Assembly (NCBI GenBank): GCA_903644075.1
Contig: CAHJXH010000001.1
Span: 1-64,000 of the forward strand
DNA length: 64,000 bases
DNA from: Sphingobacteriaceae bacterium
GTDB lineage: Bacteria > Bacteroidota > Bacteroidia > Sphingobacteriales > Sphingobacteriaceae
Direction: 5' to 3'
Position 1 is the first letter of the stretch. Each line of letters opens with the position of its first letter. Below are positions 16,200 through 24,661 of the stretch, piece by piece. Made by a program: the position numbers and the translations under genes. The notes below the pieces were generated by a model. The model had not been told where the DNA came from. It was given only the letters and a program-made list of their open reading frames with translations, and searched no databases.

Positions 16200-17108
16200 T
16201 TATTGTTTTTTTAGTTGCAAGGTAATAGCACCCTGGTCAGCACCTCCATAGGTAAATTCCATGGTTAATGTTATATAACCTGTACATGAGAATACATAAC
16301 CTGCAGCGCCATTTGCCCCTGTGCCAACCGCAGTAGCCAGGCTTCCATAATCACCAAAAGTTACCTGTGGTACAGAAGCAGTGCCGCTGGCCGCGTCTAC
16401 ATTTACTAATAATGGTTTTACAACATTACCAAATGCAGGGTTAGGATATACCTGGCTTATGTTAACTACGTTTGTGCCTGGTCCATCGGTAACTTGTACA
16501 ATGTCTCCAACGCTCCAGTCATTCCAGTCATCTCTCACTACCTTGTAACTGCCTGCAACCGGGCCAACAAACGGGCAAACTATATAAGCAGTAAAGGTAA
16601 ATGCCGTATTGTAATACGGGCCTGTAATTAAACCGCTACCAGAGTTATTACCGGTGTTACTAACATCGAACGTTGCACCCGATTTTGTAGTAATGCGCGT
16701 ATAAAATGTATAATTGGTACCTGGCGCAAAGCCGGTGATGGGTATACCAAGTGCTGTAGCCAATTGAGCGCCGGTAACGCTAAGGGTTGTTTTAGGGCCG
16801 GCGTAGGGTACCGTTTTTATTTTTACCCAAGTGGTGGGGTCATAAGAAAGCGCAGGGGCGGTGAAGATATCGATGTGGTCAATATCCTGGCCTCCGGCAT
16901 ACTGTGTTACCTGTATACCTACGGTTGATGTAGCCAGGTTTGAGTTATCGAGGTTAAGATTGATATTTTTATCTAAAGTTAAATATGAACCTGTACCTAA
17001 ATTATCCACGCTTGATAAGGGGTTAACAGAGTCCCCGCTTTTTTTGCACGAGCTAAACGCCGTTAGCATTACGAGTGCAAAAAACAAATAAATTAATTTT
17101 TTCATCAT
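16200..17108 (-). CDS. Lipoprotein of the SusC/SusD locus, function unknown
   Basis: About 302 residues with a lipoprotein signal peptide (AFSSC, lipid-attached cysteine near residue 21), so surface or outer-membrane anchored. Tandem ATG codons at 17108 and 17105 are both possible starts; the next in-frame codon upstream is TTG. The rest is beta-rich, with Gly/Ser/Thr-rich segments (TNYTFYTRITTKSGATF) suggesting immunoglobulin-like folds. It follows susD by about 14 nt and precedes the operon terminator, the usual place for SusE/SusF-like binding proteins. I do not recognise a named family. Confidence 0.75.
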   Translation of the reverse strand: MMKKLIYLFFALVMLTAFSSCKKSGDSVNPLSSVDNLGTGSYLTLDKNINLNLDNSNLATSTVGIQVTQYAGGQDIDHIDIFTAPALSYDPTTWVKIKTVPYAGPKTTLSVTGAQLATALGIPITGFAPGTNYTFYTRITTKSGATFDVSNTGNNSGSGLITGPYYNTAFTFTAYIVCPFVGPVAGSYKVVRDDWNDWSVGDIVQVTDGPGTNVVNISQVYPNPAFGNVVKPLLVNVDAASGTASVPQVTFGDYGSLATAVGTGANGAAGYVFSCTGYITLTMEFTYGGADQGAITLQLKKQ

Positions 17109-17122
17109 CAATAATTTTATGA

Positions 17123-18829
17123 TTATTTAATAAATGTATCAGGGTTATTATCCCAAAAAACCTTGTTAACAGCATCGCCAGGAGTTTTCTGCGGTGCGGC
17201 GTTTAGGTTTCTGTTTATATAAACCGAGGGGTAATAGAATGAACGCATAAAGAAACCAGGGTTTGGTACTGTAACTGCAGGCTGCAGGTTTAATGGCATA
17301 CCTGTACGGCGTAAGTTATTATAAGCTTCTATACCATTGCCCCATAGTGCAATATAGTACTCGCTCATTACCACGTTTAATTTTGCGTTGGCTGTTGTGG
17401 CGGCATCATAATTACCTAACACCAGGTCTAAATAACCTTGAGTTTGCGCTGCTTTAGGGGCATAACTTGTATCAACAGCCACGTTTATTGTTGATGCGAA
17501 ACCAGTTACTTTGGTTATTGAGGTATTAATACCGCTTTGCAACAAGGTGCGGGCGTCGCCGGCATCAGTAATACCTAATGTAAGGTTTGCTTCGGCCTCT
17601 AAAAAGCTGGTGAATGATGATAGCCATATAGGGCTTATGCCGGCACCACCACCACCAAGTGTCATGGTTACTGGTTTGCCCTGGTTGGCATCAAACTGGC
17701 CACCTACAGGGTATACGCCATAAGCTGTACGGTAAGTATCATCAGGTGGGGCACCGCTATTATCGCCATGGTCGCGGCCGTAATAACCGCTGCCTACCAC
17801 GCAATAAGGAGTTTGCGATGGTACAGGAGGATACCATGCCGGGAAGTTCGAATTGTTGTACTGCGAGTTTATATAACATGGGCAGGTTTGTGAATTAAAT
17901 GCTGCATAATTGAGCACTTCACGGTAAAAATAAAAACGTAATCTTGGGTCGCCTTTAAGGTTTACAGCGCCTCCGTACTTTTGTGCAGCAACAGCCCACA
18001 TAAAATAGTTACTCAGGTAATTGCCACCGCCGCCGGTTGAAAGATAATCAGTAGCATATTTTGGATGGCGGCTATCAGGCGTGCTGTTATTTGTCGCGTA
18101 TTTAAATACGAAATCTTGTGCAGGGGTATTAATCAGGTTGTTTTCTGCAATCAGCGCTTTAATTTTGGCATTTGCCGTATTATCAACCAGGCGGGTCTGC
18201 ATGTAAAACTTTAATTTCAGCGTTTTTGCCAATGCAATCCAATTGGCTGCTTTGCCACCATAAAACAAGTCTGAAGCAACTGCTGCAGCACCGGGTTTCT
18301 GGAAATCTAAAATTGCATCATCAAGTAAAGCCTGTACGGTAACATACACAGTTGCACCGGCATCGGCTTTAGGGTTTGGATTGGCAACCCCCAATTCCGA
18401 CTCTGTGTTAGGAATATTGTTGAAGTTATCAACCAATGTACCCAAAGTGTAAGCCTTTAGGGTTTTGGCCATACCAGCCTGTATGAATTTGTTTTGAGAT
18501 TCTGCCAGTGGTATCAATGCATTCGCATTGTTAATTACATTTTGGTAGGCATCTGTCCATTGCTCATCAAAGCTTGATGGTGAATAGGCATTGCGGTACA
18601 GTGGGCCAATCCAGTTTTCCATACGGGCTAAAGGTCCCGAGTAGTTGTTGGTGTGCTCAAAGAATTTTTGAAAACTCAGTTGAACTTTATTGATATATAG
18701 ATCAACATCGGCAGAGGTTGGGGTTGGATAGTTGGGGTTGGTTAATAAACTATCCAAAGTTTTTTTACACGACACCAGGCTTATTATTGCCGTTAGCGCT
18801 ATAAATATTTTGAGGTTAAATTTTTTCAT
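17123..18829 (-). CDS. SusD/RagB-family nutrient-binding lipoprotein
   Basis: A 568-residue surface lipoprotein that caps the SusC channel and binds the incoming nutrient. The signal peptide ends LVSC with lipidation at about residue 21. The sequence shows SusD-type tetratricopeptide-like helices (DEQWTDAYQNVINNANALIPLAE; MAKTLKAYTLGTLVDNFNNIP), and near the C-terminus the conserved EYYIALWGNGIEAYNNLRRTG typical of the SusD_2 group. It lies 18 nt after the SusC gene. No glycosidase accompanies the pair, so the nutrient may be a peptide or small glycan rather than a complex polysaccharide. Confidence 0.92.
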   Translation of the reverse strand: MKKFNLKIFIALTAIISLVSCKKTLDSLLTNPNYPTPTSADVDLYINKVQLSFQKFFEHTNNYSGPLARMENWIGPLYRNAYSPSSFDEQWTDAYQNVINNANALIPLAESQNKFIQAGMAKTLKAYTLGTLVDNFNNIPNTESELGVANPNPKADAGATVYVTVQALLDDAILDFQKPGAAAVASDLFYGGKAANWIALAKTLKLKFYMQTRLVDNTANAKIKALIAENNLINTPAQDFVFKYATNNSTPDSRHPKYATDYLSTGGGGNYLSNYFMWAVAAQKYGGAVNLKGDPRLRFYFYREVLNYAAFNSQTCPCYINSQYNNSNFPAWYPPVPSQTPYCVVGSGYYGRDHGDNSGAPPDDTYRTAYGVYPVGGQFDANQGKPVTMTLGGGGAGISPIWLSSFTSFLEAEANLTLGITDAGDARTLLQSGINTSITKVTGFASTINVAVDTSYAPKAAQTQGYLDLVLGNYDAATTANAKLNVVMSEYYIALWGNGIEAYNNLRRTGMPLNLQPAVTVPNPGFFMRSFYYPSVYINRNLNAAPQKTPGDAVNKVFWDNNPDTFIK

Positions 18830-18847
18830 AATTTTTTAGATTAAGGG

Positions 18848-21800
18848 TTAAAAGGTTACTCTGATACTTCCGCCAAACCTTCTTGCCGATGGGCCTGATA
18901 AGAACTCCATACCCCGGCCGTTATTTACACCCAAACCAGATGCTTCCGGATCAAAGTGTGTGTACTTAGGTAAGTTTGGAGCATAATACCATAAGTTAGT
19001 TCCCGATGCCGAAATCGATATAGTACCGATAGGCGTATGGGTAAAGAACTTGGCCGGTAACACGTAGCTTATCGAAGCTTCTCTTAACCGTATATTGGTT
19101 GCATCATAAATAGCTGTTTCATCGGCAGCACCATTGGTAATGTTGTTGTCGTAATAAGCTTGTGTTGCAGAAATCTGAATGTTGTTGGGTTGGCCGTTTT
19201 CAAGCACGCCTGGTAAAATAAGTGGCTTGCTGCGGTCAAACTGGGTGTCTTTGGTTACACCACGGCCTAATAATGCGCCTACTGTACCCGAGTAAATATC
19301 ACCTCCGTAAGTGTAATCCCACTGCATTCTGAAGCTGAAGTTTTTGTAGCTCACAGTATTTATGCCCGTGGTTTTCCATTTAGCGTTAGGGTCACCAATA
19401 ATTTTGTCGTCGCTTGCGGTAATGTAATCGCCGGTAGTTGATACAACGCGTTTTCCATTAGCATCCCTCTCGATGTAACTTCCGTAGATAACGCCAAGCG
19501 GATGTCCGTTTTCTGCAATTGTACCCTGGTTGCTATAGCCGGCAATGGTAATAAAATTAATGCTTTCAGGTATGTTGGTTACCATGCTTCTGTTCAGGGT
19601 AAACTGTCCGTCTAATTGCCATTTCCATGATTTTGTACGTATAATGGCAACGCCTGCGGCTGCTTCAATGCCCTTGTTGGTTACCGTACCTGCGTTAATA
19701 TACTGGCGGGTGTAACCGGTAGATGGGTCTAATGATTCTGGCAGGATTTGGTTATTAGAAGTTCGTTTGTAAAAGGTGAGGTCTAATGATAATCTGTTAT
19801 TGAAGAATTTACCTTCAACCCCGGTTTCAACTTCTTTTGATAGCTCTGGTTTCAGGTCGGGGTTTGGAGCCTGGTAGTTGATGCCATTAGTATTTATTGG
19901 CGAACCGCTTGATGTTAAGAATGATTTGGTTTCAGTATCAAGCGTGGCCCTGGTTGAATAAGGATTAGGGAAGTTTGCACTTGTTGCATAGCCCAACCTT
20001 ACTTTAAGGTAATTGATGTTTTTATTGTTTTTTAGTGCTTCAAATGCCGATGTAGGGATAAAGGAGCCGCTTACGCTGGGATAAAAAATGCTTCGATTAT
20101 TATTTTCTACTGTTGACGACCAGCTGTTACGCGCACCGCCTGATAAATAGAAATAATCATGATATCCTAAAGTGGCTTGTGCAAATGCACCAAGACTGCG
20201 TGTGTGCTGATCATAATTTAATGCAGTTACACCATCTTCGGCATAAGTGCCGTGGTTTACAAAGTTGGCCTGGTTTAATAAGCCATATACCAGCTGATCG
20301 GTGCTGGTCATACCTGTTTGGCTGTAGTTAATGTCGCGCGAGTTTACACCGGCAACAGCGTTCAGGTTAAAGTCCTGATTAAAATCTTTATTGTAGTTTA
20401 ATGTAATGGTATTATCAGATATCTTATTGTTTCCTTCTGATGTACGCAGTATACCTGTAGGTGTAGATACACCTCCTTTGTTTTGTGCATATGTTTGAGA
20501 TTCAGCATAGCTGTCATAGCCATATCTGTATTGTATATTTAACTCTTTTAAAATATCATACTTTAATGAAAACTGGCCATAGACACGGCTGGTTTTATCC
20601 TCTGTAAATGAGTTATAAACTGTCCAGAAAGGGTTCTGGATATCATTACCTCCCCGGTAGTAAACAGACGAATGATCCAGCGGATTTTCGTACGGCAGGC
20701 CTATTAAGTCAACCGCTGTAGGGGTATACAAAACGTTACCAAAAACAGAAGTGTTGGTGGCATTGTTACCATAACTATTACTGGTTGGCGGCGATTTTAC
20801 GTCGTCATTCACATAGTTAATAGTACCGCTTGCTGTAAATTTATTGCTAAGCTTTGCAGTACCGCCCATACCAATACTATTTTTACCGAGGTTGTTTCCA
20901 ATTACGTAACCATTTTCATCGGTATGGCTATAGCTCAGGTTATAGTTAATGGCTGAGGCAGAACCTGCAACGTTAACGGCTGTATTGGCCGAATATCCTG
21001 TTCTGAAAAACCGGGGTACACTGTTGTAGTATTTATAGGCATAAGGCGCACCTTTAAATTGAGGGAAAACAGAGTTTAATGCAGCCCTGTCATAAGGGTG
21101 AGGTACATTAATAGGAGGGTCCTGGAATTTTGCGCCCCAGTTGCTAAAGAAAGCAATACCTGTACTTAAATCGAAACCACCACCATACTCGGTGTTGTAG
21201 TCGGCCAGGATGGCTTTGGTAGCAAATAATGATTGTGAAACCGAAATTTCTGTTTTGCTTCTTGTCTGCGAAGTTGATCCGTTTTTGGTTGTAATTACGA
21301 TAACCCCGTTTCTGCCTGCCTCGCCATAAAGCGTGGTTGCACTTAATCCCTTTAATACATTGACACTTTCGATGTTGTTAGGGTCGAGGTCTAAAAAGCG
21401 GCTGGAAGTTTGGGTGCCATAAGTAAAATCGCCCTGTGCATTGGTGCCGCCATCAAACGGAACACCATCTACAATAAACAGTGGTTGCGAAGAACCCAGA
21501 ATAGTACTGATACCGCGGATGTTAATATTGGTACCGCTACCACTTAGACCGCTGGTAGCTAAAATGTTTACACCGGGCGCCTTGCCATTTAAAATACGGG
21601 CAACATCTGTTTCGGGCCGCAGCTCAAGGTCTTTCTGGTTTACGGTTGATACCGCATAACCCAGGGCTTTTTTGTCCCTTTTTTGCCCGTAAGCAGTTAC
21701 TACTACTTCGCTAAGGTCTTTACTATTGCTTGTCATTTTTACGTTAACGGTGCTGCCAGTTATAGGTACTTCAGTGGGGGCGTACCCAATAAAGCTAAAT

Positions 21801-22024
21801 ACAATTGTGGTGGCACCTTCTGGTACCCTTAGGGTGTATTTACCGTCTTTAGAGGTTTGTGTACCAGTGCGGGTACCTTTTGCGGTAACGCTTACCCCTG
21901 GCATGGGTAAGCCATCGTCTTGTGCTGTTACAGTACCGGACACGGTACGGGTTTGTGACCAGGCCAAATTGCCAGTCAGTAACATCAAAACCCAAAGCAA
22001 GTTCTTGAGTAAGTGTTTTTTCAT
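18848..22024 (-). CDS. SusC/RagA-family TonB-linked outer-membrane transporter
   Basis: 1058 residues. A signal peptide (1-24, ending WSQ) is followed by a carboxypeptidase-regulatory-like domain (about 26-112), a plug domain (about 115-230, with VVVTAYGQKRDKKALGYAV at its start and VLKGLSATTLYGEAGRNGVI, the classic SusC signature) and a long beta-barrel. It imports a substrate through the outer membrane using TonB energy, together with the SusD lipoprotein encoded next. It is the first gene of a three-gene minus-strand operon and is divergent from the export cluster. Confidence 0.95.
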   Translation of the reverse strand: MKKHLLKNLLWVLMLLTGNLAWSQTRTVSGTVTAQDDGLPMPGVSVTAKGTRTGTQTSKDGKYTLRVPEGATTIVFSFIGYAPTEVPITGSTVNVKMTSNSKDLSEVVVTAYGQKRDKKALGYAVSTVNQKDLELRPETDVARILNGKAPGVNILATSGLSGSGTNINIRGISTILGSSQPLFIVDGVPFDGGTNAQGDFTYGTQTSSRFLDLDPNNIESVNVLKGLSATTLYGEAGRNGVIVITTKNGSTSQTRSKTEISVSQSLFATKAILADYNTEYGGGFDLSTGIAFFSNWGAKFQDPPINVPHPYDRAALNSVFPQFKGAPYAYKYYNSVPRFFRTGYSANTAVNVAGSASAINYNLSYSHTDENGYVIGNNLGKNSIGMGGTAKLSNKFTASGTINYVNDDVKSPPTSNSYGNNATNTSVFGNVLYTPTAVDLIGLPYENPLDHSSVYYRGGNDIQNPFWTVYNSFTEDKTSRVYGQFSLKYDILKELNIQYRYGYDSYAESQTYAQNKGGVSTPTGILRTSEGNNKISDNTITLNYNKDFNQDFNLNAVAGVNSRDINYSQTGMTSTDQLVYGLLNQANFVNHGTYAEDGVTALNYDQHTRSLGAFAQATLGYHDYFYLSGGARNSWSSTVENNNRSIFYPSVSGSFIPTSAFEALKNNKNINYLKVRLGYATSANFPNPYSTRATLDTETKSFLTSSGSPINTNGINYQAPNPDLKPELSKEVETGVEGKFFNNRLSLDLTFYKRTSNNQILPESLDPSTGYTRQYINAGTVTNKGIEAAAGVAIIRTKSWKWQLDGQFTLNRSMVTNIPESINFITIAGYSNQGTIAENGHPLGVIYGSYIERDANGKRVVSTTGDYITASDDKIIGDPNAKWKTTGINTVSYKNFSFRMQWDYTYGGDIYSGTVGALLGRGVTKDTQFDRSKPLILPGVLENGQPNNIQISATQAYYDNNITNGAADETAIYDATNIRLREASISYVLPAKFFTHTPIGTISISASGTNLWYYAPNLPKYTHFDPEASGLGVNNGRGMEFLSGPSARRFGGSIRVTF

Positions 22025-22480
22025 ACTTGAATCATTAAGGTCAGTTAGTTAGATTAACAATAACAAGATATGGCGTAACATTTTAATTACAATGTGGGCT
22101 ACAATTTTTAGGAATATGTTAAATACTTATAAGTCTGTTTATAATTATTTATGATTGTGTTAATATTAAATTTACTTAATTGTCATTATTACAAATAAAT
22201 ATAAATGTGTTTGGTTCATTATTGAATATTTTTTGATGTTTTTATTGATTATATATTAAGTAAAATCTCATTTATTTAAAATTATAGAATTATTTTTTGC
22301 GTTTTATTGAAACAAATGAGTTGATTTTTATTTTAAGTCAATATTAAATTGTGTTTTTTGATTTTTTAACAGCTTTTTTAAGATTTTTATTAAATAATAT
22401 AACTTAATGTGTAGTAAAAATGGATTTTAATACTGTCATTGCTGCCATTTTTAACGATACATTAAACCAGTGCAAAAGTT

Positions 22481-22519
22481 GTATCGATATCGTACACATG
22501 CTGTAACAGAAGCGTACGC
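22481..22519 (+). promoter_or_regulatory. Operator A: four GTA boxes at 11-bp spacing
   Basis: GTATC, GTACA, GTAAC and GTACG begin at positions 1, 12, 23 and 34 of the site. The core CTGTAACAG (22501-22509) is itself a dyad. The same layout, with no gaps, occurs at 42351 and 49062. It lies 133 nt before the HlyD start codon. The likely ligand is a regulator binding several faces of one helix side; the NtrC-type protein at 14659-16014 is the nearest candidate (inference). Confidence 0.75.
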
Positions 22520-22547
22520 TTAATTGCCATAAATCTATATTACTGTG

Positions 22548-22586
22548 TTGATATTCAGCATTTTATATTGTGGCATGCGTTTTTGA
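22548..22586 (+). promoter_or_regulatory. Promoter A: IHF-like block and sigma-54-like -24/-12
   Basis: TTGATATTCAGCA begins 67 bp after the first operator box, identical in position to promoter B. ATTCAGCATTTTA (22553-22565) matches the IHF consensus WATCARNNNNTTR with one mismatch. TGGCATG at 22571 and TTTGA at 22582-22586 resemble sigma-54 -24/-12 elements, but the spacing is 1 nt long and the usual GC of the -12 box is missing. Confidence 0.55.
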
Positions 22587-22613
22587 TAGTAGTTAGAAAA
22601 TATATTTATAGCT

Positions 22614-23867
22614 GTGGACAGAAAAATTGAAAAAAAGAAATGGAATACTAAACGTATTATGACGATTGCCGGTATAGCGGCTGTTGTAATACTTGTAGGA
22701 GGCAGTATTTTGTTTACTTCCGGAAAAAGTAAATTAAATGTTGATACAGAGCGTATTACAATAAGCGAAATAACTAAAGGCCCATTTCAGGAATTTATAC
22801 CGGTTAATGGTGTTGTGATGCCAATTACCACTATTTACCTTGATGCTATAGAGGGAGGACGTGTTGAACAAAAGTTTGTTGAAGACGGTGCCGAAATGAA
22901 AAAAGGCCAGCCGATTATGAAACTGGCCAATACAGATCTGGAACTAAGCCTGGCCAACCAGGAAACAGCCGTATTTAACGTGCTGACCCAAATGCAGATA
23001 TCGCGTGATAACGCACAACAAAACACCATTGGTAAATTAAACCAAATGGCCGACGTGGACAACGCCCTTAAAGAATCTGATAGGGTTTATAAACTGGATA
23101 AGCATTTGTACGAACAAAAAGCAATTGGTTTACAGGAGTTTCAAAAAGCACAAAACGATTATACTTACCAGGTTAGGCGTAAAAAATTAAACTTGCAGAT
23201 CCTGAGCCAGGATACGGCATCAACCAAAGTACAGTCGGCTCAAATGAAAGAGTCATACGCTCACATGAAATCGACCCTGGAACTGATGCGCAGAAAGGTT
23301 GGCGACCTGATTGTACGTTCGCCAATAGATGGACAATTAACTTCTATGGATGCTGAAGTTGGACAAAATAAAAAACAAGGGGAACGTTTGGGACAAATTG
23401 ACGTCTTATCTGGATATAAGGTAAGGGTTGATATTGACGAGCATTACATCACCCGTATTTTTAATGGCCTGATGGGCGATTTTATATTGGGTGATAAAAC
23501 TTATAAATTAAAAATCACCAAAATATTTACACAGGTAACCAACGGGCGTTTCCAGGTTGATATGCAGTTTGTTGGCCAGGTTCCAACTACTATCCGCCGT
23601 GGGCAAACCCTGCAGATCAGGCTGGCATTAAGCGATCAGATCCAGGCTGTGTTGGTACCTAAAGGTGGTTTCTATCAGCAAACCGGTGGTAACTGGATAT
23701 TTAAACTGAGCGAAGATGGTAAAACTGCTTATCGTGTTGATATACAATTAGGCCTTCAGAGCCCTGATTATTACCAGGTATTGCAAGGTTTAAAACCTGG
23801 CGACAAAGTAGTAACATCTGGTTACGATAACTACGGCGATATGCAGGAACTGGTGCTGAAGAAATAA
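22614..23867 (+). CDS. HlyD/MacA-family periplasmic adaptor
   Basis: A 417-residue membrane-fusion protein linking the inner-membrane ABC exporter to TolC. The start is GTG, giving a basic cytoplasmic end (MDRKIEKKKWNTKR), a membrane anchor at about 15-35, then a lipoyl/barrel-sandwich domain split by an alpha-helical hairpin (about 115-225) and a beta-barrel plus membrane-proximal domain. GDLIVRSPIDGQLTSMDAEVGQ is the second lipoyl half. It is the first gene of unit 1, just downstream of promoter A, with an ATPase gene 95 nt later. Confidence 0.92.
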   Translation: MDRKIEKKKWNTKRIMTIAGIAAVVILVGGSILFTSGKSKLNVDTERITISEITKGPFQEFIPVNGVVMPITTIYLDAIEGGRVEQKFVEDGAEMKKGQPIMKLANTDLELSLANQETAVFNVLTQMQISRDNAQQNTIGKLNQMADVDNALKESDRVYKLDKHLYEQKAIGLQEFQKAQNDYTYQVRRKKLNLQILSQDTASTKVQSAQMKESYAHMKSTLELMRRKVGDLIVRSPIDGQLTSMDAEVGQNKKQGERLGQIDVLSGYKVRVDIDEHYITRIFNGLMGDFILGDKTYKLKITKIFTQVTNGRFQVDMQFVGQVPTTIRRGQTLQIRLALSDQIQAVLVPKGGFYQQTGGNWIFKLSEDGKTAYRVDIQLGLQSPDYYQVLQGLKPGDKVVTSGYDNYGDMQELVLKK

Positions 23868-23952
23868 CACCTTGTATATAAGGTGTAAAAAACGAGATTT
23901 AATAATAAAGATATAATCACAATTAAACAAAAATAACCCTTACCCGGGGTTG

Positions 23953-23958
23953 AGGAGG
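23953..23958 (+). promoter_or_regulatory. Strong Shine-Dalgarno AGGAGG
   Basis: AGGAGG lies 4 nt before the ATPase ATG. Such a perfect site is unusual here, since the other genes in this cluster have A-rich leaders without it. It suggests high or differently controlled translation of the ATPase. Confidence 0.6.
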
Positions 23959-23962
23959 CCAA

Positions 23963-24640
23963 ATGATTAAAATTACAGATCTGGAAAAATTCTATCGCAC
24001 AGAAGAGGTAGAAACCATTGCACTTAACAAATTAAGCATGGAAGTGCGCAAAGGCGAGTTTGTTGCCATTATGGGCCCATCGGGCTGCGGCAAATCTACT
24101 TTGCTCAACATATTGGGCATGCTCGACGATCCGGATGCTGGTAGCTATGTATTTAACGACATAGAGGTTGCCCATTTTAACGAGCGTAAACGTGCCGACC
24201 TGCGTAAACATAACATTGGTTTCGTTTTCCAGAGCTTTAACTTAATTGATGAGCTTACCGTTTTCGAAAATGTAGAACTGCCTTTAATATATACCGGCGT
24301 AGCCGCTGCCGACCGCGTGAAAAGGGTAGAAGAGGTGCTGGATAAAATGCAGATTATGCAACGCCGCAACCACTATCCGCAACAGTTATCAGGTGGCCAG
24401 CAACAGCGTGTGGCCATTGCCCGTGCGGTGGTTAACAATCCTAAACTAATACTGGCCGATGAGCCTACCGGTAACCTGGATAGCAGCAACGGTAATGATG
24501 TAATGGAACTTTTAACAGACCTCAATGAGCAAGGCACCACTATTGTAATGGTAACCCACTCTGAGCACGATGCACGTTACAGCCACCGCATCATCCGCCT
24601 GTTAGATGGCCACACTGTTATGGAAAATATCATGATTTAA
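23963..24640 (+). CDS. ABC exporter ATP-binding protein (MacB/LolD type)
   Basis: A 225-residue nucleotide-binding subunit. Walker A GPSGCGKST at 38-46, Q loop (VFQSFNLIDELTV), signature LSGGQQQR, Walker B LILADEP, D loop TGNLDSS and H-switch histidine (VTHSEHD) are all canonical. It matches stand-alone ATPases that pair with MacB/FtsX-type permeases. It lies in unit 1 between the adaptor and the peptidase and probably powers several of the six permeases encoded downstream, none of which has its own ATPase domain. Confidence 0.95.
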   Translation: MIKITDLEKFYRTEEVETIALNKLSMEVRKGEFVAIMGPSGCGKSTLLNILGMLDDPDAGSYVFNDIEVAHFNERKRADLRKHNIGFVFQSFNLIDELTVFENVELPLIYTGVAAADRVKRVEEVLDKMQIMQRRNHYPQQLSGGQQQRVAIARAVVNNPKLILADEPTGNLDSSNGNDVMELLTDLNEQGTTIVMVTHSEHDARYSHRIIRLLDGHTVMENIMI

Positions 24641-24661
24641 ATCTCAAACCTAAACCTTGCC

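Larger units (their letters stand above)
22025..22613. other. 589-bp divergent intergenic region, AT-rich
   Basis: Separates susC (minus) from the export operon (plus). About 22080-22440 is extremely AT-rich and contains no reading frame that looks like a gene. The right end (22481-22586) carries operator and promoter A. No convincing susC promoter was recognised. Confidence 0.75.

Noticed and set aside
22564-22570. Bacteroidota -33/-7 promoter in the three export promoters
   Set aside because: TTG and TAnnTTTG-like matches are present, but only 13-15 nt apart instead of about 17-23, so I favour the -24/-12 reading while keeping it tentative.
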